Positions 36,055-46,310 of a stretch of DNA of 64,000 nucleotides are shown in pieces. The notes beneath the pieces were generated by a model. It did not search any database, had not been told where the DNA came from, and saw only the letters and a program-made list of their open reading frames with translations. The translations under genes were made by a program, and so were the position numbers. The DNA lies in contig NZ_LMOJ01000002.1 of assembly GCF_001424165.1 (NCBI RefSeq), positions 62,001 to 126,000 on the forward strand, written 5' to 3'. This stretch comes from Massilia sp. Leaf139. Lineage in GTDB: Bacteria; Pseudomonadota; Gammaproteobacteria; Burkholderiales; Burkholderiaceae_D. The first letter of the stretch is position 1, and every line of letters starts with the position of its first letter.

Positions 36055-37692
36055 ATGGAACGACGTACCTTCTTAAAAATCGGCGCCGGCACGGCGGGCG
36101 CCATGGTGGTGCCGGTGTTCGGCAACGCGATCGCGGCCGAAGACCTGCTCAGCCCCATGGCGCTGAGCTTCAAGAAATCGCTGGCCGACGCCGCCCTGAA
36201 CGCGGCCACCAAGGCCGGCGCGTCCTACTGCGACGTGCGTATCGGCCGCTACCTGAACCAGTTCATCACGACGCGCGACCTGAACGTCGAGAACATCACG
36301 AATACCGAATCGACCGGCGTGGGCGTGCGCGTCATCGCCGGCGGCGCCTACGGCTTCGCCGCCACCAACAGCATGAACCCGGACGCCGTGGCCGCCGCCG
36401 CGCGCCAGGCCGTGGCGATTGCGAAAGCCAACGCCAAGCTGCAGCTGGAACCCGTGCAGCTGGCGCCGGTGAAGGGCGTGGGCGAAGTCGCCTGGGCCAC
36501 GCCGATCAAGAAGGACTGGCGCGCGGTGCCGGTGAAAGACAAGGCCGAGATGCTGATCGCCGCTAACAAGGCCGGCCTGGAAGCGGGCGCCAGCTTCATG
36601 ACGGCGAACCTTTTCCAGATCAACCAGCAAAAATATTTTGCCTCGACCGACGGCTCCTACATCGACCAGGACATCCACCGTCTGTGGGCGCCGATCAACG
36701 CGACTGCCGTCGACAAGAACACGGGCAAGTTCCGCTCACGCGCCGGCCTCGGTTCGCCGGTCAGCATGGGCTACGAATACTTCGACGTGGCAGGCGGCGG
36801 CAAGGTGCGCGCCGCCGGCGGCGTCACCACGCTGTACACGAAATCCTACGACGTCGTGGAAGACGCGCGCCTGGCCGGCAAGCAGGCGCGCGAGAAGCTG
36901 TCGGCGAAATCCGTCGAGCCGGGCAAGTACGACCTGGTGCTGGCGCCGGAACACCTGTTCTTGACCATCCACGAAGCCGTCGGCCACCCGACGGAGCTCG
37001 ACCGCGTGCTCGGCTACGAAGCCAACTACGCCGGCACCAGCTTCGCCACGCTCGACAAATGGCAGAGCAAGAACTTCAAGTTCGGCTCGGAGCGCGTGAA
37101 CTTCATCGCCGACCGCACCAGCCCGGGTTCGCTCGGCCTGATCGGCTACGACGACGAAGGCGTGCGCGCCAAGGAGTGGAACATCATCAAGGACGGCGTC
37201 CTGGTGAACTACCAGGCCACGCGCGACCAGGCCCACATCATCGGCGAGAAGGAATCGCACGGCTGCTCGTACGCCGATTCGTGGAGCAGCGTGCAGTTCC
37301 AGCGCATGCCGAACGTCTCGCTCGCAGCGGGCAAGGCGCGCCTGACGCCTGACGAGATGGTCAAGGACGTCAAGAAGGGCATCTATATCGTCGGCCGCGG
37401 TTCCTACTCGATCGATCAGCAGCGCTACAACTTCCAGTTCGGCGGCACGCTGTTCTACGAGATCAAGAACGGCAAGATCACCAATCCGCTGGAAGACGTC
37501 GCTTACCAGTCGAACACCCAGGAATTCTGGAATGCCTGCAGCGCCATCTGCGACGAGCGCGATTGGCGCATGGGCGGCTCCTTCTTCGACGGCAAGGGCC
37601 AGCCAAGCCAGGTCAGCGCGGTCTCGCATGGTTCGAGCACGACGCGCTTCAACGGCATCAACGTGATTAACACTGCCCGCAAGATCGCTTAA
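36055..37692 (+). CDS. TldD-like metallopeptidase subunit with Tat signal (copy 2)
   Basis: This paralogue of the first TldD has the same length (545 aa) and long identical stretches, such as the region around GHPTELDRVLGYEANYAGTS. The zinc motif is HEAVGHPTE at the same position (His306). The Tat signal is even closer to consensus, ERRTFLKIG, followed by a hydrophobic segment ending AIAAED. ATG 36055 follows CGGAGA. It is separated from the first tldE by 81 bp, the largest gap among the tld genes, which may hold an internal promoter or processing site. It differs from copy 1 mainly in surface segments (for example, near residues 245-290). Confidence 0.9.
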   Translation: MERRTFLKIGAGTAGAMVVPVFGNAIAAEDLLSPMALSFKKSLADAALNAATKAGASYCDVRIGRYLNQFITTRDLNVENITNTESTGVGVRVIAGGAYGFAATNSMNPDAVAAAARQAVAIAKANAKLQLEPVQLAPVKGVGEVAWATPIKKDWRAVPVKDKAEMLIAANKAGLEAGASFMTANLFQINQQKYFASTDGSYIDQDIHRLWAPINATAVDKNTGKFRSRAGLGSPVSMGYEYFDVAGGGKVRAAGGVTTLYTKSYDVVEDARLAGKQAREKLSAKSVEPGKYDLVLAPEHLFLTIHEAVGHPTELDRVLGYEANYAGTSFATLDKWQSKNFKFGSERVNFIADRTSPGSLGLIGYDDEGVRAKEWNIIKDGVLVNYQATRDQAHIIGEKESHGCSYADSWSSVQFQRMPNVSLAAGKARLTPDEMVKDVKKGIYIVGRGSYSIDQQRYNFQFGGTLFYEIKNGKITNPLEDVAYQSNTQEFWNACSAICDERDWRMGGSFFDGKGQPSQVSAVSHGSSTTRFNGINVINTARKIA

Positions 37693-37711
37693 GGGATAGA
37701 CAGGAAAAACG

Positions 37712-39049
37712 ATGAAACAGCTGAACAAGGAAGAAGCACAACGCATCTGCGAGCGCGTCATCAAGTTCTCGAAGGCGGACGAATGCAGCGTCGACATCAG
37801 CGGCAAGCGCGAGGGCAACGTGCGCTTCGCCCGCAACAGCATTTCGACCGCGGGCTCGAACGAAGACATGCAGCTGACCGTGCAGGTCGCCTTCGGTAAA
37901 AAATCCGGCATCGCCCAGCTCAACGAATTCGACGACAAGTCGCTGGAAAAGGCCGTGCGCCGCGCCGAGGAACTGGCGCGCCTGGCGCCGGAGAATCCGG
38001 AATTCATGCCGGCCGTCGGCAAGCAGGACTATAAGGCCTCGCCGACCTTCGCCCGCGCCACCGCCGAGATCGACCCGGAATACCGCGCGCAAGTGGCGGC
38101 CTACAGCATCGAAGCGGCGAAGAAGGCCGGCCTGGTGACGGCCGGCTTCTTCAACGACGGCAAGCGTTTCAATGCCACCGCCAATTCGAACGGCGTGTTC
38201 GGCTTCCAGGAAATGACGGATCTGGCCTACACCTGCACCGTGCGCACCGAAGACGGGCGCGGCTCGGGCTGGGTCACGCGTTCGGCCACCGACGCCAGCC
38301 GTTTCGACGCGCGCGAGGCGGCCGCCGTCGCCATTGAAAAGGCGCTGCGTTCGGTCGAAGCCAAGGCCCTGGAACCGGGCCGCTACACGGTGATCCTGGA
38401 GCCGGCGGCGACCTCCGAGGTGCTGGGCAATATGTTCAGCTCCTTCAGCGCGCGCGACGCCGACGAGGGGCGCAGCTTCCTCACCAAGAAGGGCGGCAAG
38501 AACCGCCTGGGCGACAAGCTGTTCGACGAGCAGATCAACGTCTGGGCCGATCCGTGGAACACGGACGTGCCGGTGCTGCCCTGGGACGGCCAATCGGGCC
38601 TGGCGCGCCAGCGCACCGACATCATCAAGAATGGCCGCATCGCCTCGCTCGACTATTCGCGCTACTGGGCGCAGAAGCAGGGCAAGGTCGCCACGGCCGG
38701 CCACGGCAACATGATCATGGCGGGCGGCACCAAGTCGCTGGAAGAGCTGATCGCCTCGACGAAAAAAGGCGTGGTCGTGACCCGCACCTGGTACATCCGC
38801 ATGGTCGATCCGCAGTCGCTGCTGCTGACGGGCCTGACGCGCGACGGCACCTTCTATGTCGAGAACGGCAAGATCAAGTACCCGATCAAGAATTTCCGCT
38901 TCAACGAGAGCCCGGTCACGATCCTGAACAATGTCGAGGAACTCGGCGTGGCGCAGGTGATCGGCGGCGACGAGGTGCCGTACCAGATGGTGCTGCCGTC
39001 GATGAAGGTGCGCGACTTTAACTTCACCTCCTTGTCGGATGCCGTGTAA
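37712..39049 (+). CDS. TldE/PmbA-like subunit (copy 2)
   Basis: This 445-aa paralogue of the first TldE has matching landmarks (VRFARNSISTAG, TANSNGVFGFQEM, RTWYIRMVDPQSLLLTGLTRDG) and no HExxxH and no signal peptide. It lies 19 bp after the second tldD and 13 bp before the DUF4159 gene. The presence of two tldD-tldE pairs in order shows duplication of the pair as a unit. The two pairs may form separate complexes with different substrates, or mixed complexes. Confidence 0.9.
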   Translation: MKQLNKEEAQRICERVIKFSKADECSVDISGKREGNVRFARNSISTAGSNEDMQLTVQVAFGKKSGIAQLNEFDDKSLEKAVRRAEELARLAPENPEFMPAVGKQDYKASPTFARATAEIDPEYRAQVAAYSIEAAKKAGLVTAGFFNDGKRFNATANSNGVFGFQEMTDLAYTCTVRTEDGRGSGWVTRSATDASRFDAREAAAVAIEKALRSVEAKALEPGRYTVILEPAATSEVLGNMFSSFSARDADEGRSFLTKKGGKNRLGDKLFDEQINVWADPWNTDVPVLPWDGQSGLARQRTDIIKNGRIASLDYSRYWAQKQGKVATAGHGNMIMAGGTKSLEELIASTKKGVVVTRTWYIRMVDPQSLLLTGLTRDGTFYVENGKIKYPIKNFRFNESPVTILNNVEELGVAQVIGGDEVPYQMVLPSMKVRDFNFTSLSDAV

Positions 39050-39062
39050 AGAAGTTCGCTAG

Positions 39063-39683
39063 ATGGCCCGTTACGATTTTTACTTCACGCGCCTGCTGTA
39101 CGAGTCGGGCGACTGGGATGTGGACGTGCGCATGCCCAGCAACGTGCTCAATTCGCTGGTCGAGTACACCACCCTGAAGGTGGATCCGGCCGAGCGGATG
39201 ATCGCGCTGTCCGACCCGAAGGTGCTCGAAGCGCCGTTCTGCTACCTGGCCGGACACAAGCTGGTGCAGTTCACGCCCGCCGAGCGCAAGAACTTCGAGC
39301 GCTACGTGCGCGGCGGCGGCTTCGTGTTCGTCGACGACTGCAACCACGACGTCGACGGGCTGTTCGCCAAATCCTTCGAAGCCGAAATGGCGAAGATTTT
39401 CGGCGCCTCGGCGCTGCGCAAGATCCCGAACAACCACCCGGTGTATTCGAGCTTCTTCAAGTTCGACGGCCCGCCGAACACCTCGGTGGAGCTCAACGGC
39501 TGGGGCGACGACCTGGTGCACGAGTACCTGAAGGCGATCGAGATCGGCGGGCGAGTGCGGGTGCTGTACTCGAACAAGGATTACGGCTGCGAGTGGGATT
39601 ACGACTTTCGGAATAAACGGTTTCTCGCGGTGGACAATACCCGCTTTGCGGTGAACATCATTCAATATGCGTTGGGAGCATGA
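39063..39683 (+). CDS. DUF4159 domain protein
   Basis: This 206-aa protein matches the DUF4159 family, predicted to have a class-I glutamine-amidotransferase-like flavodoxin fold: LTFYDFYFTR-type start (ARYDFYFTRLLYESGDW), FERYVRGGGFVFVDDCNHD, and C-terminal NKDYGCEWDYDFRNKRFLAVDNTRFAVNIIQYAL. There is no signal peptide and no clear catalytic triad. DUF4159 is known to co-occur with MoxR ATPases, DUF58 and BatA-like proteins. It lies 13 bp after the second tldE and touches the MoxR gene, linking the tld and moxR halves of the operon. Confidence 0.88.
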   Translation: MARYDFYFTRLLYESGDWDVDVRMPSNVLNSLVEYTTLKVDPAERMIALSDPKVLEAPFCYLAGHKLVQFTPAERKNFERYVRGGGFVFVDDCNHDVDGLFAKSFEAEMAKIFGASALRKIPNNHPVYSSFFKFDGPPNTSVELNGWGDDLVHEYLKAIEIGGRVRVLYSNKDYGCEWDYDFRNKRFLAVDNTRFAVNIIQYALGA

Positions 39684-39684
39684 A

Positions 39685-40689
<1,005 letters not shown>

Positions 40690-40695
40690 TCGCTA

Positions 40696-41595
40696 ATGGC
40701 ACTGGCCAGTTCCGCGCTGATCGCGCATACGACCGACCTCGACCTCGTCATCCGCCACGTGCTGGCGGGACTGGGGCAGGGCGTGCACGCCGGCCGCGAG
40801 CGCGGCTCCGGTGTCGAATTCTCCGAGTACCGCGCCTATGCGCCGGGCGACGAGTGGCGCCGCGTCGACTGGAAACTGCTGGCGCGCGCCGACCGGTATT
40901 ACGTGCGCGAGGCCGAGCGCGACAGCCACGTGGCGGTCTGGCTGCTGCTGGACGCCAGCGCCTCGATGGCGGAACCGAGCCGCAGCATTCCGGGCCTGGA
41001 CAAGCTGGGCTATGCGCGCACGCTGCTGGCCTGTGTCGCCGCGATCGCGCAGCGGCAAGGCGACGCCTTCGGGCTTGCGGTCTTGTCCGGCGGCCGGGTG
41101 CAGTTCGTGCCGGCCGCGCGCGGCCCGCGCCAGCTGCAGCGGGTGCTGGCCAAACTGACGCAAGTGCAAGCCGAGGGCGAGTTGCCCGACGCCGCCGTCC
41201 TCAAAAGCGGCTTGCGCTTCGCCGGCTCTCCTTCCCTGATTTTCGCCGCCACCGATTTTCTCGACTGGCCCTCGCCGCTGTCGGAAGCGCTGGTGCGCCT
41301 GCGCCACATGCGTCACGACGTGCGCGCCGCCTGCCTGCAGACCGCGGCCGAGTGCGAGGGCAGTTTCGATAGCGCCCCGGCCTACCGCGACCCGGAACGG
41401 GACGCTGCCGTGTTCCGCTTCGGCGCCGACCTGCGCGAGGGCTATCTGCGCAAGCGCGCACAGCATTTCGATGGCGTGAACGCCGCCATGCGCGCCAACG
41501 ACGTGCCGCTGGTGAACGCGCGCATCGAGGGGGCGCCGGGCGAGATCCTGCGCCAGTGGCTGCGCCCACGGGGCGGTAATGGAGGGCGCCGATGA
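40696..41595 (+). CDS. DUF58 / vWA-like protein, MoxR partner
   Basis: This 299-aa DUF58 protein has the signature FSEYRAYAPGDEWRRVDWKLLARA and a vWA-like domain with an intact MIDAS DxSxS motif in LLLDASASMAEP. It has no transmembrane segment, unlike many DUF58 proteins. Family knowledge: MoxR and DUF58 genes are paired across bacteria, and the vWA protein is the likely target or adaptor of the ATPase. It lies 6 bp after moxR and overlaps the next gene by 4 bp. Confidence 0.92.
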   Translation: MALASSALIAHTTDLDLVIRHVLAGLGQGVHAGRERGSGVEFSEYRAYAPGDEWRRVDWKLLARADRYYVREAERDSHVAVWLLLDASASMAEPSRSIPGLDKLGYARTLLACVAAIAQRQGDAFGLAVLSGGRVQFVPAARGPRQLQRVLAKLTQVQAEGELPDAAVLKSGLRFAGSPSLIFAATDFLDWPSPLSEALVRLRHMRHDVRAACLQTAAECEGSFDSAPAYRDPERDAAVFRFGADLREGYLRKRAQHFDGVNAAMRANDVPLVNARIEGAPGEILRQWLRPRGGNGGRR

Positions 41596-42575
41596 CCAGC
41601 CTGTGGTGGCTCGCCTTGCCGACCCTGCTGCTGCCGATCTGGTGGCACCGCAAGAAGCGCGTGCAGGTGAAGGCCGAACCGCTGGCCAGCGCGCGCTTCC
41701 TGCCGCGTACCGAACCGCGGCAAATGCGCGTCTGGCGCTGGTCGGATATCCTGCTATTGATCGTGCGCTGCCTGCTGCTGGTCTGTGCGATCGCCTGGCT
41801 GGCCGATCCGGTCTTCCCCTGGCGCGGCGACACGGTCGTGGTGGCGCAGGGGACGGATGCGCGCTGGGTCGAGCGCGAAATAAAAGCCGCCGGCTACGTC
41901 GAGGCGGCGCGCCTGCCGCTGCCGGCGCACGAGGCGCTGGCCTGGATCGGCGCCCACGAACGCGAATTCAAGCCGGAGGCGCGCCTCCTGGTGCTGGGCG
42001 ATATCCCGATGCCGGCCGGCCTGCCGGCCTTCCGCCGGCCGGTCGCGTTGCGTACGCTGGCGGCGCCCGTGCCGCGCTTGGAAGCGCGCGTGGCCATCGT
42101 CAGCGCGCGCGCGCCGGAATGGCGGCGCATGTTCGCGGCGCTCGACGGCCCGCTGCGCGTCGTGCTCGAGAACACGCCGGGGCCGAAGACCGAACTGATC
42201 GTCTGGGACATGCCGGACGCGCCGCCGGCCGGCATGCGCGCGCCGCTGTGGTGGACGACCGATACCGGCGCGTTTACGGAACTGGCGCAATCGAAGGCGG
42301 TGGGCGGCATCCGCTATGCCGACGGCGCGCGCGGGCGGGTCTGGGCCTCGAACGCCTGGCCGCCGGCCGACCCGGGCGCGGCGCGCGCGCTGCTGGAGAC
42401 CTGGCGCGAACTGCATTACGCACCGGTGCCCTATACGGCGCCGCCGCAGGCCTTTGCCCCTAGCGCGGCTGCCGCGCGCACCTACGCCAGCGGCGCCCTG
42501 CGCGACTTCCTGATGTGGGCGCTGGTCGCCTTGTTCGCTATCGAGAGGATCCTGACCCATGCACGGCGACGCTGA
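41592..42575 (+). CDS. BatA-like membrane protein (aerotolerance N-terminal double-TM domain)
   Basis: This 327-aa protein has the N-terminal double transmembrane domain typical of BatA-related proteins (TSLWWLALPTLLLPIWWHRKKR, then ILLLIVRCLLLVCAIAWLADP), a mixed alpha/beta soluble part, and a last membrane helix (DFLMWALVALFAIERIL). The soluble region faces the periplasm by this topology. No MIDAS motif is seen, so it is only the anchoring half of a BatA-type protein. ATGA overlaps on the 5' side and a 17-bp overlap with the next gene indicate tight translational coupling. Confidence 0.82.
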   Translation: MTSLWWLALPTLLLPIWWHRKKRVQVKAEPLASARFLPRTEPRQMRVWRWSDILLLIVRCLLLVCAIAWLADPVFPWRGDTVVVAQGTDARWVEREIKAAGYVEAARLPLPAHEALAWIGAHEREFKPEARLLVLGDIPMPAGLPAFRRPVALRTLAAPVPRLEARVAIVSARAPEWRRMFAALDGPLRVVLENTPGPKTELIVWDMPDAPPAGMRAPLWWTTDTGAFTELAQSKAVGGIRYADGARGRVWASNAWPPADPGAARALLETWRELHYAPVPYTAPPQAFAPSAAAARTYASGALRDFLMWALVALFAIERILTHARRR

Positions 42576-44532
42576 CATCCTGCGCCGCCTATGGCGTGCG
42601 GCCCTGCTGCGGCGCCTGCCGCTGTGGCTACTCGGCACGCTGCCCTGGCTGGCGCTGCGCCTGCTGCCGGGCCTGCTGGCCTGGGTCGCCTGGTGCATGT
42701 GGGATGCGGCGCGCCTGCGCCGGCAGGTCGCGCACGGCTGGAGCGGCTGGCTGGACGCGGCCGTGCCGAGCCTGGAAGACAGCAGCGCGCTGCTGATCGA
42801 AGCGGACACGCCGCTGGCGCGCCTGCAGCGCCAGCGCCTGCTGGCCCGGATCGACGCCGCGCTCGACAAGCCGGCGATGCGACGCGCCGTGTATCCGCAC
42901 ATCGGCACCGGCTTCATGTGGCTGTTGCCCTGGCTGGCGCTGGCAGCCGTGGTCTGGTTCTTCGGCCAGCGGCCGGCCGTATCGGCGCCTGCCCCTGTGC
43001 CTGTCAGCGCGGCGGCCAAAGCGGCGGCCGTGCCGCAATTGACGGTCACCGCGACGCCGCCGGCCTATACCGGCGCCGCCACCAGCAGCGGCGCGCCGCG
43101 CGACATCAGCCTGCCCGAAGGCGGCAGCCTCGCCTGGTGCCTGAAAAATCCGGAGGCGGGCGCGACGACGCTGGAACTGAGCGACGGCCGTACGCTGAAG
43201 GTGGGCGAACGATGCGCGACCCTGGTCGCCACCGAATCCCTGTTCTGGCGCTGGCGCGGCGCCCGGTATACCGTCAAGGTGACGCCGGATGCGCCGCCGA
43301 CGATCACCATCGCCCAGCCGGTTCAGATGATCCAGGAACTCAAACCGGACGCCACGTCGGCCGCCATGGCCCTGTCGGTGCAGGACGACTACCGGGTGCA
43401 GCGCGCCACCCTGCACCTGACCCTGGCGCGCGGCAGCGGAGAGAACATCAAGTTCACCGACCGCGAAATGCCGCTGCCGGCCTCGAACAATCCGCGCCAG
43501 CGCAACTGGGCGAAATCCTGGACGCTTGCCGAACTGGGCATGGAGCCGGGCGACGAGCTGTATTTCTTCGTGCGCGCGGCCGACAACGCCACGCGTGCCC
43601 ACACGGTGCAGTCGCCCACCTACACGTTGCGCCTGCCGGCGCCGGAAGTGGAAGACAGCGAGCAGACGGCGGCCATGCCGATGCTGGTGAAACCGCAAAG
43701 CCTGCGCAGCCAGCGCCAGATCATCATCGATACCGAGCAGCTGATCGCCGACATGCGCGCCACCCGCATGAGCGCGGAGACGGTGCGCGAACGCAGCGAA
43801 GCGATCGCACTCGACCAGGGCCAACTGCGGCGCCGCTACGGCCAGTTCCTGGGCGAGGAATCGAACCTGTTCGGCGGCGAAGAGCACGACGACGACCACG
43901 CAGGGGAGGCCGGCAAGATGGACGTGCTGCACCAGTTCGGCCACGCTCACGACGAGGCGGAGAACGCGACCCTGTACGACGAGGAGACCAAGAAGGTGCT
44001 GCGCCGCGCCCTGGTGGCGATGTGGGACGCCGAGAAAGCGCTGCGCGCCATCTCGCCGAAAACGGCGCTCGCGCCGGAATACAAGGCGCTGGCGGCGATC
44101 AAGGAATTGCAGCAGGCCGACCGCATCTACCTGCACAAGACGGCCTTCGTGCCGCCGCCGATCCGGGAAGAACTGCGCATGACGGGCGATGTCGTCGGCG
44201 CGGTCAGCTATACGCGCGAGCAGGGCGGTGCGAACGAAGCGATCCCGAGCGACTTGCGCGCGCTGGTGGCGGCGCTCTCGAACGAGGGCGCGCTGCCGGC
44301 CTTATGGACGCGCACGGCGCACGACTGGGTGCGCGAGCGTCTGAAGGACGACGAGCAGCGCCTGGCGGCCCAGCGCGCGATCCAGGACGTGCAGGACGGC
44401 TGCCTGCGCTGCCGCCCGTCCCTGCGCGCCTGGCTGAGGGCCGGCGTCGAGAACGCGCCGGTGCTGCTGCAGGCCCAGCCCGTCACCGCTACGCCGTTTA
44501 CACGCGCCTGGATCGATGGAGGCGCCAAATGA
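42559..44532 (+). CDS. DUF4175-like membrane protein
   Basis: This 657-aa protein has N-terminal membrane helices (WLLGTLPWLALRLLPGLLAWVAW and FMWLLPWLALAAVVWFFG) and a long soluble region. It includes an Ig-like beta part (TVTATPPAYTGAA...DDYRVQRATLHLTL) and a charged helical C-terminal part with a His/Asp-rich stretch (EEHDDDHAGEAGKMD). This layout matches DUF4175 proteins, often encoded with MoxR/DUF58/BatA genes. It probably spans or borders the periplasm. It ends in an ATGA overlap with the next gene. The His/Asp stretch could bind metal (inference). Confidence 0.8.
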   Translation: MHGDADILRRLWRAALLRRLPLWLLGTLPWLALRLLPGLLAWVAWCMWDAARLRRQVAHGWSGWLDAAVPSLEDSSALLIEADTPLARLQRQRLLARIDAALDKPAMRRAVYPHIGTGFMWLLPWLALAAVVWFFGQRPAVSAPAPVPVSAAAKAAAVPQLTVTATPPAYTGAATSSGAPRDISLPEGGSLAWCLKNPEAGATTLELSDGRTLKVGERCATLVATESLFWRWRGARYTVKVTPDAPPTITIAQPVQMIQELKPDATSAAMALSVQDDYRVQRATLHLTLARGSGENIKFTDREMPLPASNNPRQRNWAKSWTLAELGMEPGDELYFFVRAADNATRAHTVQSPTYTLRLPAPEVEDSEQTAAMPMLVKPQSLRSQRQIIIDTEQLIADMRATRMSAETVRERSEAIALDQGQLRRRYGQFLGEESNLFGGEEHDDDHAGEAGKMDVLHQFGHAHDEAENATLYDEETKKVLRRALVAMWDAEKALRAISPKTALAPEYKALAAIKELQQADRIYLHKTAFVPPPIREELRMTGDVVGAVSYTREQGGANEAIPSDLRALVAALSNEGALPALWTRTAHDWVRERLKDDEQRLAAQRAIQDVQDGCLRCRPSLRAWLRAGVENAPVLLQAQPVTATPFTRAWIDGGAK

Positions 44533-46055
44533 TCATTGCGATCAGCCTGATCGGCGCGGCCAGCGTGCTGCTGTATCTGTGGCGGCGGCGCTTCTTCGAC
44601 GCGCTGCTGGCACTGGTCGCCACCGCGGCGCTGGCGCTACTGGCGGCGGATCTGCGCATGCCGGGCGAGTCTGGCGCCACGCTGGCGATCGATGCCCGTA
44701 ACCCGCCGGCCTCGCTCGCAGGCGTGCGCAGCCTGAGCCTGAACGGCGACGGCCTGCGCGCCGCCCAGTGGCAGGATCTGCCGGCGCGTCCGCTGGCCTG
44801 GACGCCGCCCGCGACGCCCGTGCTGCGCCTGGAATTTCCGCGCCAGCTGGCGCTCGGGCGCCTGTTCGCGCTGACCGTACGCCGCAGCGGCGCGGCGCCG
44901 GCGCGCCTGCAGCTGCTGGCCGAGAACGGACAATTGCTGGCCGAGGCGCGCGGCGCCGGCGACCTGACGGTGTCCTGGCTGCCGCCGCTGGCCGAGACAC
45001 TGCTTTTAAAGGCGCGCCTGCTGGACGGCGAGAACAGGTTAGTGGCCGAAGGGCCGGTGCCGGTGCTGGTCGCCGAGACCCGGCCGCTGGCGGTACGCGG
45101 CCGCTTCAGCGCGCCCTCCTTCGACGTGCGTGTGCTGAACGATTTGTTGACGCAAAGCCGGGCCTTGGTCGACTGGCAGGTCACGCTCGGTAAGACCGTT
45201 ACCCGCAGCGAGAGCGCGCGCGAAAAAATGGAGAAGCCGGATCTGCTGGTGGTCGACGCCGCCTGGTTCGAACGCGCGAACGCGCCGGCGCGCGCGGCCC
45301 TGCTGGAGCAGGTCGGGCAGGGCGCCGCCTTGTTGGTGCTGGGCGCAAGCGCAAATGACGCCGGCGTCTGGTCGCGCAGCCTGCAACTGCCGCTGCAGGC
45401 GCAGCCGGCCGACAAGCTGACCGGCGGGCCGCTGCCGCTGCCGGTGGCGCCGCTGGCGCCGGCCACACGCCAGGCCGGCCCCTGGCAGGGCAACGAAGCG
45501 GGTCTCTGGGCCCGCCAGTGGAATAATGGGCGGATCGGCTGGCTGGGCGCCGCCGACTGGCACCGTCTGGCGATCAGCGAGCCGCGCGCGCTGGCCCTGT
45601 GGTGGCAGGGTATGCTCGACGCGGTGCGCGTCGAACGGACGGAAGACATTCAATGGCTGGCGCCGCGCGAGATGCCGCTGCCGGGCCAGCGCCTGGAAGT
45701 TTGCGCGCTTGGCGTACGCGGCAAGCTGGGCTTCCCGGCGCTCGGGTTGACGCTCGACTGGCAGCGCCGCCCGGATCGGGTGGACGCGTCCTGCGTCGCC
45801 GTCTGGCCGCGCGCGCCGGGCTGGCTACAGATGGAAACCGGAGGATCCAAACCGGTACGCAGCCAGGTGTATGTGTACGCGCCTGAGGACTGGCCGCTGT
45901 GGCAGGCGGCCGAACGGCGCGACGCCAGCGCGCGCTATGCGGCGCGCACGCCGGCGCCGGCGGCAGCGGCCAGCCGGCAGGCCTTGCCTCAATGGCCGTT
46001 CGGGGTTCTGTTCGCGCTGGCGATGCTGGGCTTGTGGTGGCGCGAGCGGCGCTAA
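44529..46055 (+). CDS. Membrane protein with amidotransferase-like fold, last gene of the tld/moxR operon
   Basis: This 508-aa protein begins with two membrane helices (IIAISLIGAASVLLYLWRRR, FFDALLALVATAALALLA), continues with an extracytoplasmic region, has a class-I glutamine-amidotransferase-like stretch (PSFDVRVLNDLLTQSRALVDWQV, then ALLEQVGQGAALLVLGASA) without a catalytic cysteine, and ends with a single helix (WPFGVLFALAMLGLWWRERR). Similar proteins end MoxR/DUF58/BatA operons. ATG 44529 overlaps the previous stop; a much longer frame reading back to 42591 is the shifted frame of DUF4175. No U-rich terminator follows. Confidence 0.78.
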   Translation: MIIAISLIGAASVLLYLWRRRFFDALLALVATAALALLAADLRMPGESGATLAIDARNPPASLAGVRSLSLNGDGLRAAQWQDLPARPLAWTPPATPVLRLEFPRQLALGRLFALTVRRSGAAPARLQLLAENGQLLAEARGAGDLTVSWLPPLAETLLLKARLLDGENRLVAEGPVPVLVAETRPLAVRGRFSAPSFDVRVLNDLLTQSRALVDWQVTLGKTVTRSESAREKMEKPDLLVVDAAWFERANAPARAALLEQVGQGAALLVLGASANDAGVWSRSLQLPLQAQPADKLTGGPLPLPVAPLAPATRQAGPWQGNEAGLWARQWNNGRIGWLGAADWHRLAISEPRALALWWQGMLDAVRVERTEDIQWLAPREMPLPGQRLEVCALGVRGKLGFPALGLTLDWQRRPDRVDASCVAVWPRAPGWLQMETGGSKPVRSQVYVYAPEDWPLWQAAERRDASARYAARTPAPAAAASRQALPQWPFGVLFALAMLGLWWRERR

Positions 46056-46081
46056 GGCGGCGCTGGCGCCCCTGTTCAGCA

Positions 46082-46113
46082 GTCGTTGTCACATTGCAAC
46101 GACCACCAGTGGT
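46082..46113. other. Inverted repeats after the tld/moxR operon
   Basis: GTCGTTG/CAACGAC arms (8-nt loop) and then ACCAC/GTGGT (2-nt loop) lie 27-58 bp after the last stop. There is no T-run, so this is a possible Rho-type end or mRNA 3' structure. The rest of the gap up to 46310 shows no gene. Confidence 0.4.
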
Positions 46114-46310
46114 CTGTTTCGTTACCGCAAGTAAATATCTCGACATTCTTTATTGCCTTCGGTAAAGTTTGATCGCCCGCGCTTGTCTATATCTGTCACA
46201 GCGCCGCGGGCTGGCTGGCCACGACCGCCACGACTGCTTACCAGATTCTTAGAGATTGGCCGCATGCCTTATCGGATCCCCGCCGCAACGATGCCCTGCA
46301 GGACGCTGCC

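Noticed and set aside
42591-44528. N-terminal extension of the last tld/moxR operon gene
   Set aside because: This part is the shifted frame of the DUF4175 gene; the real start is the ATGA overlap at 44529.
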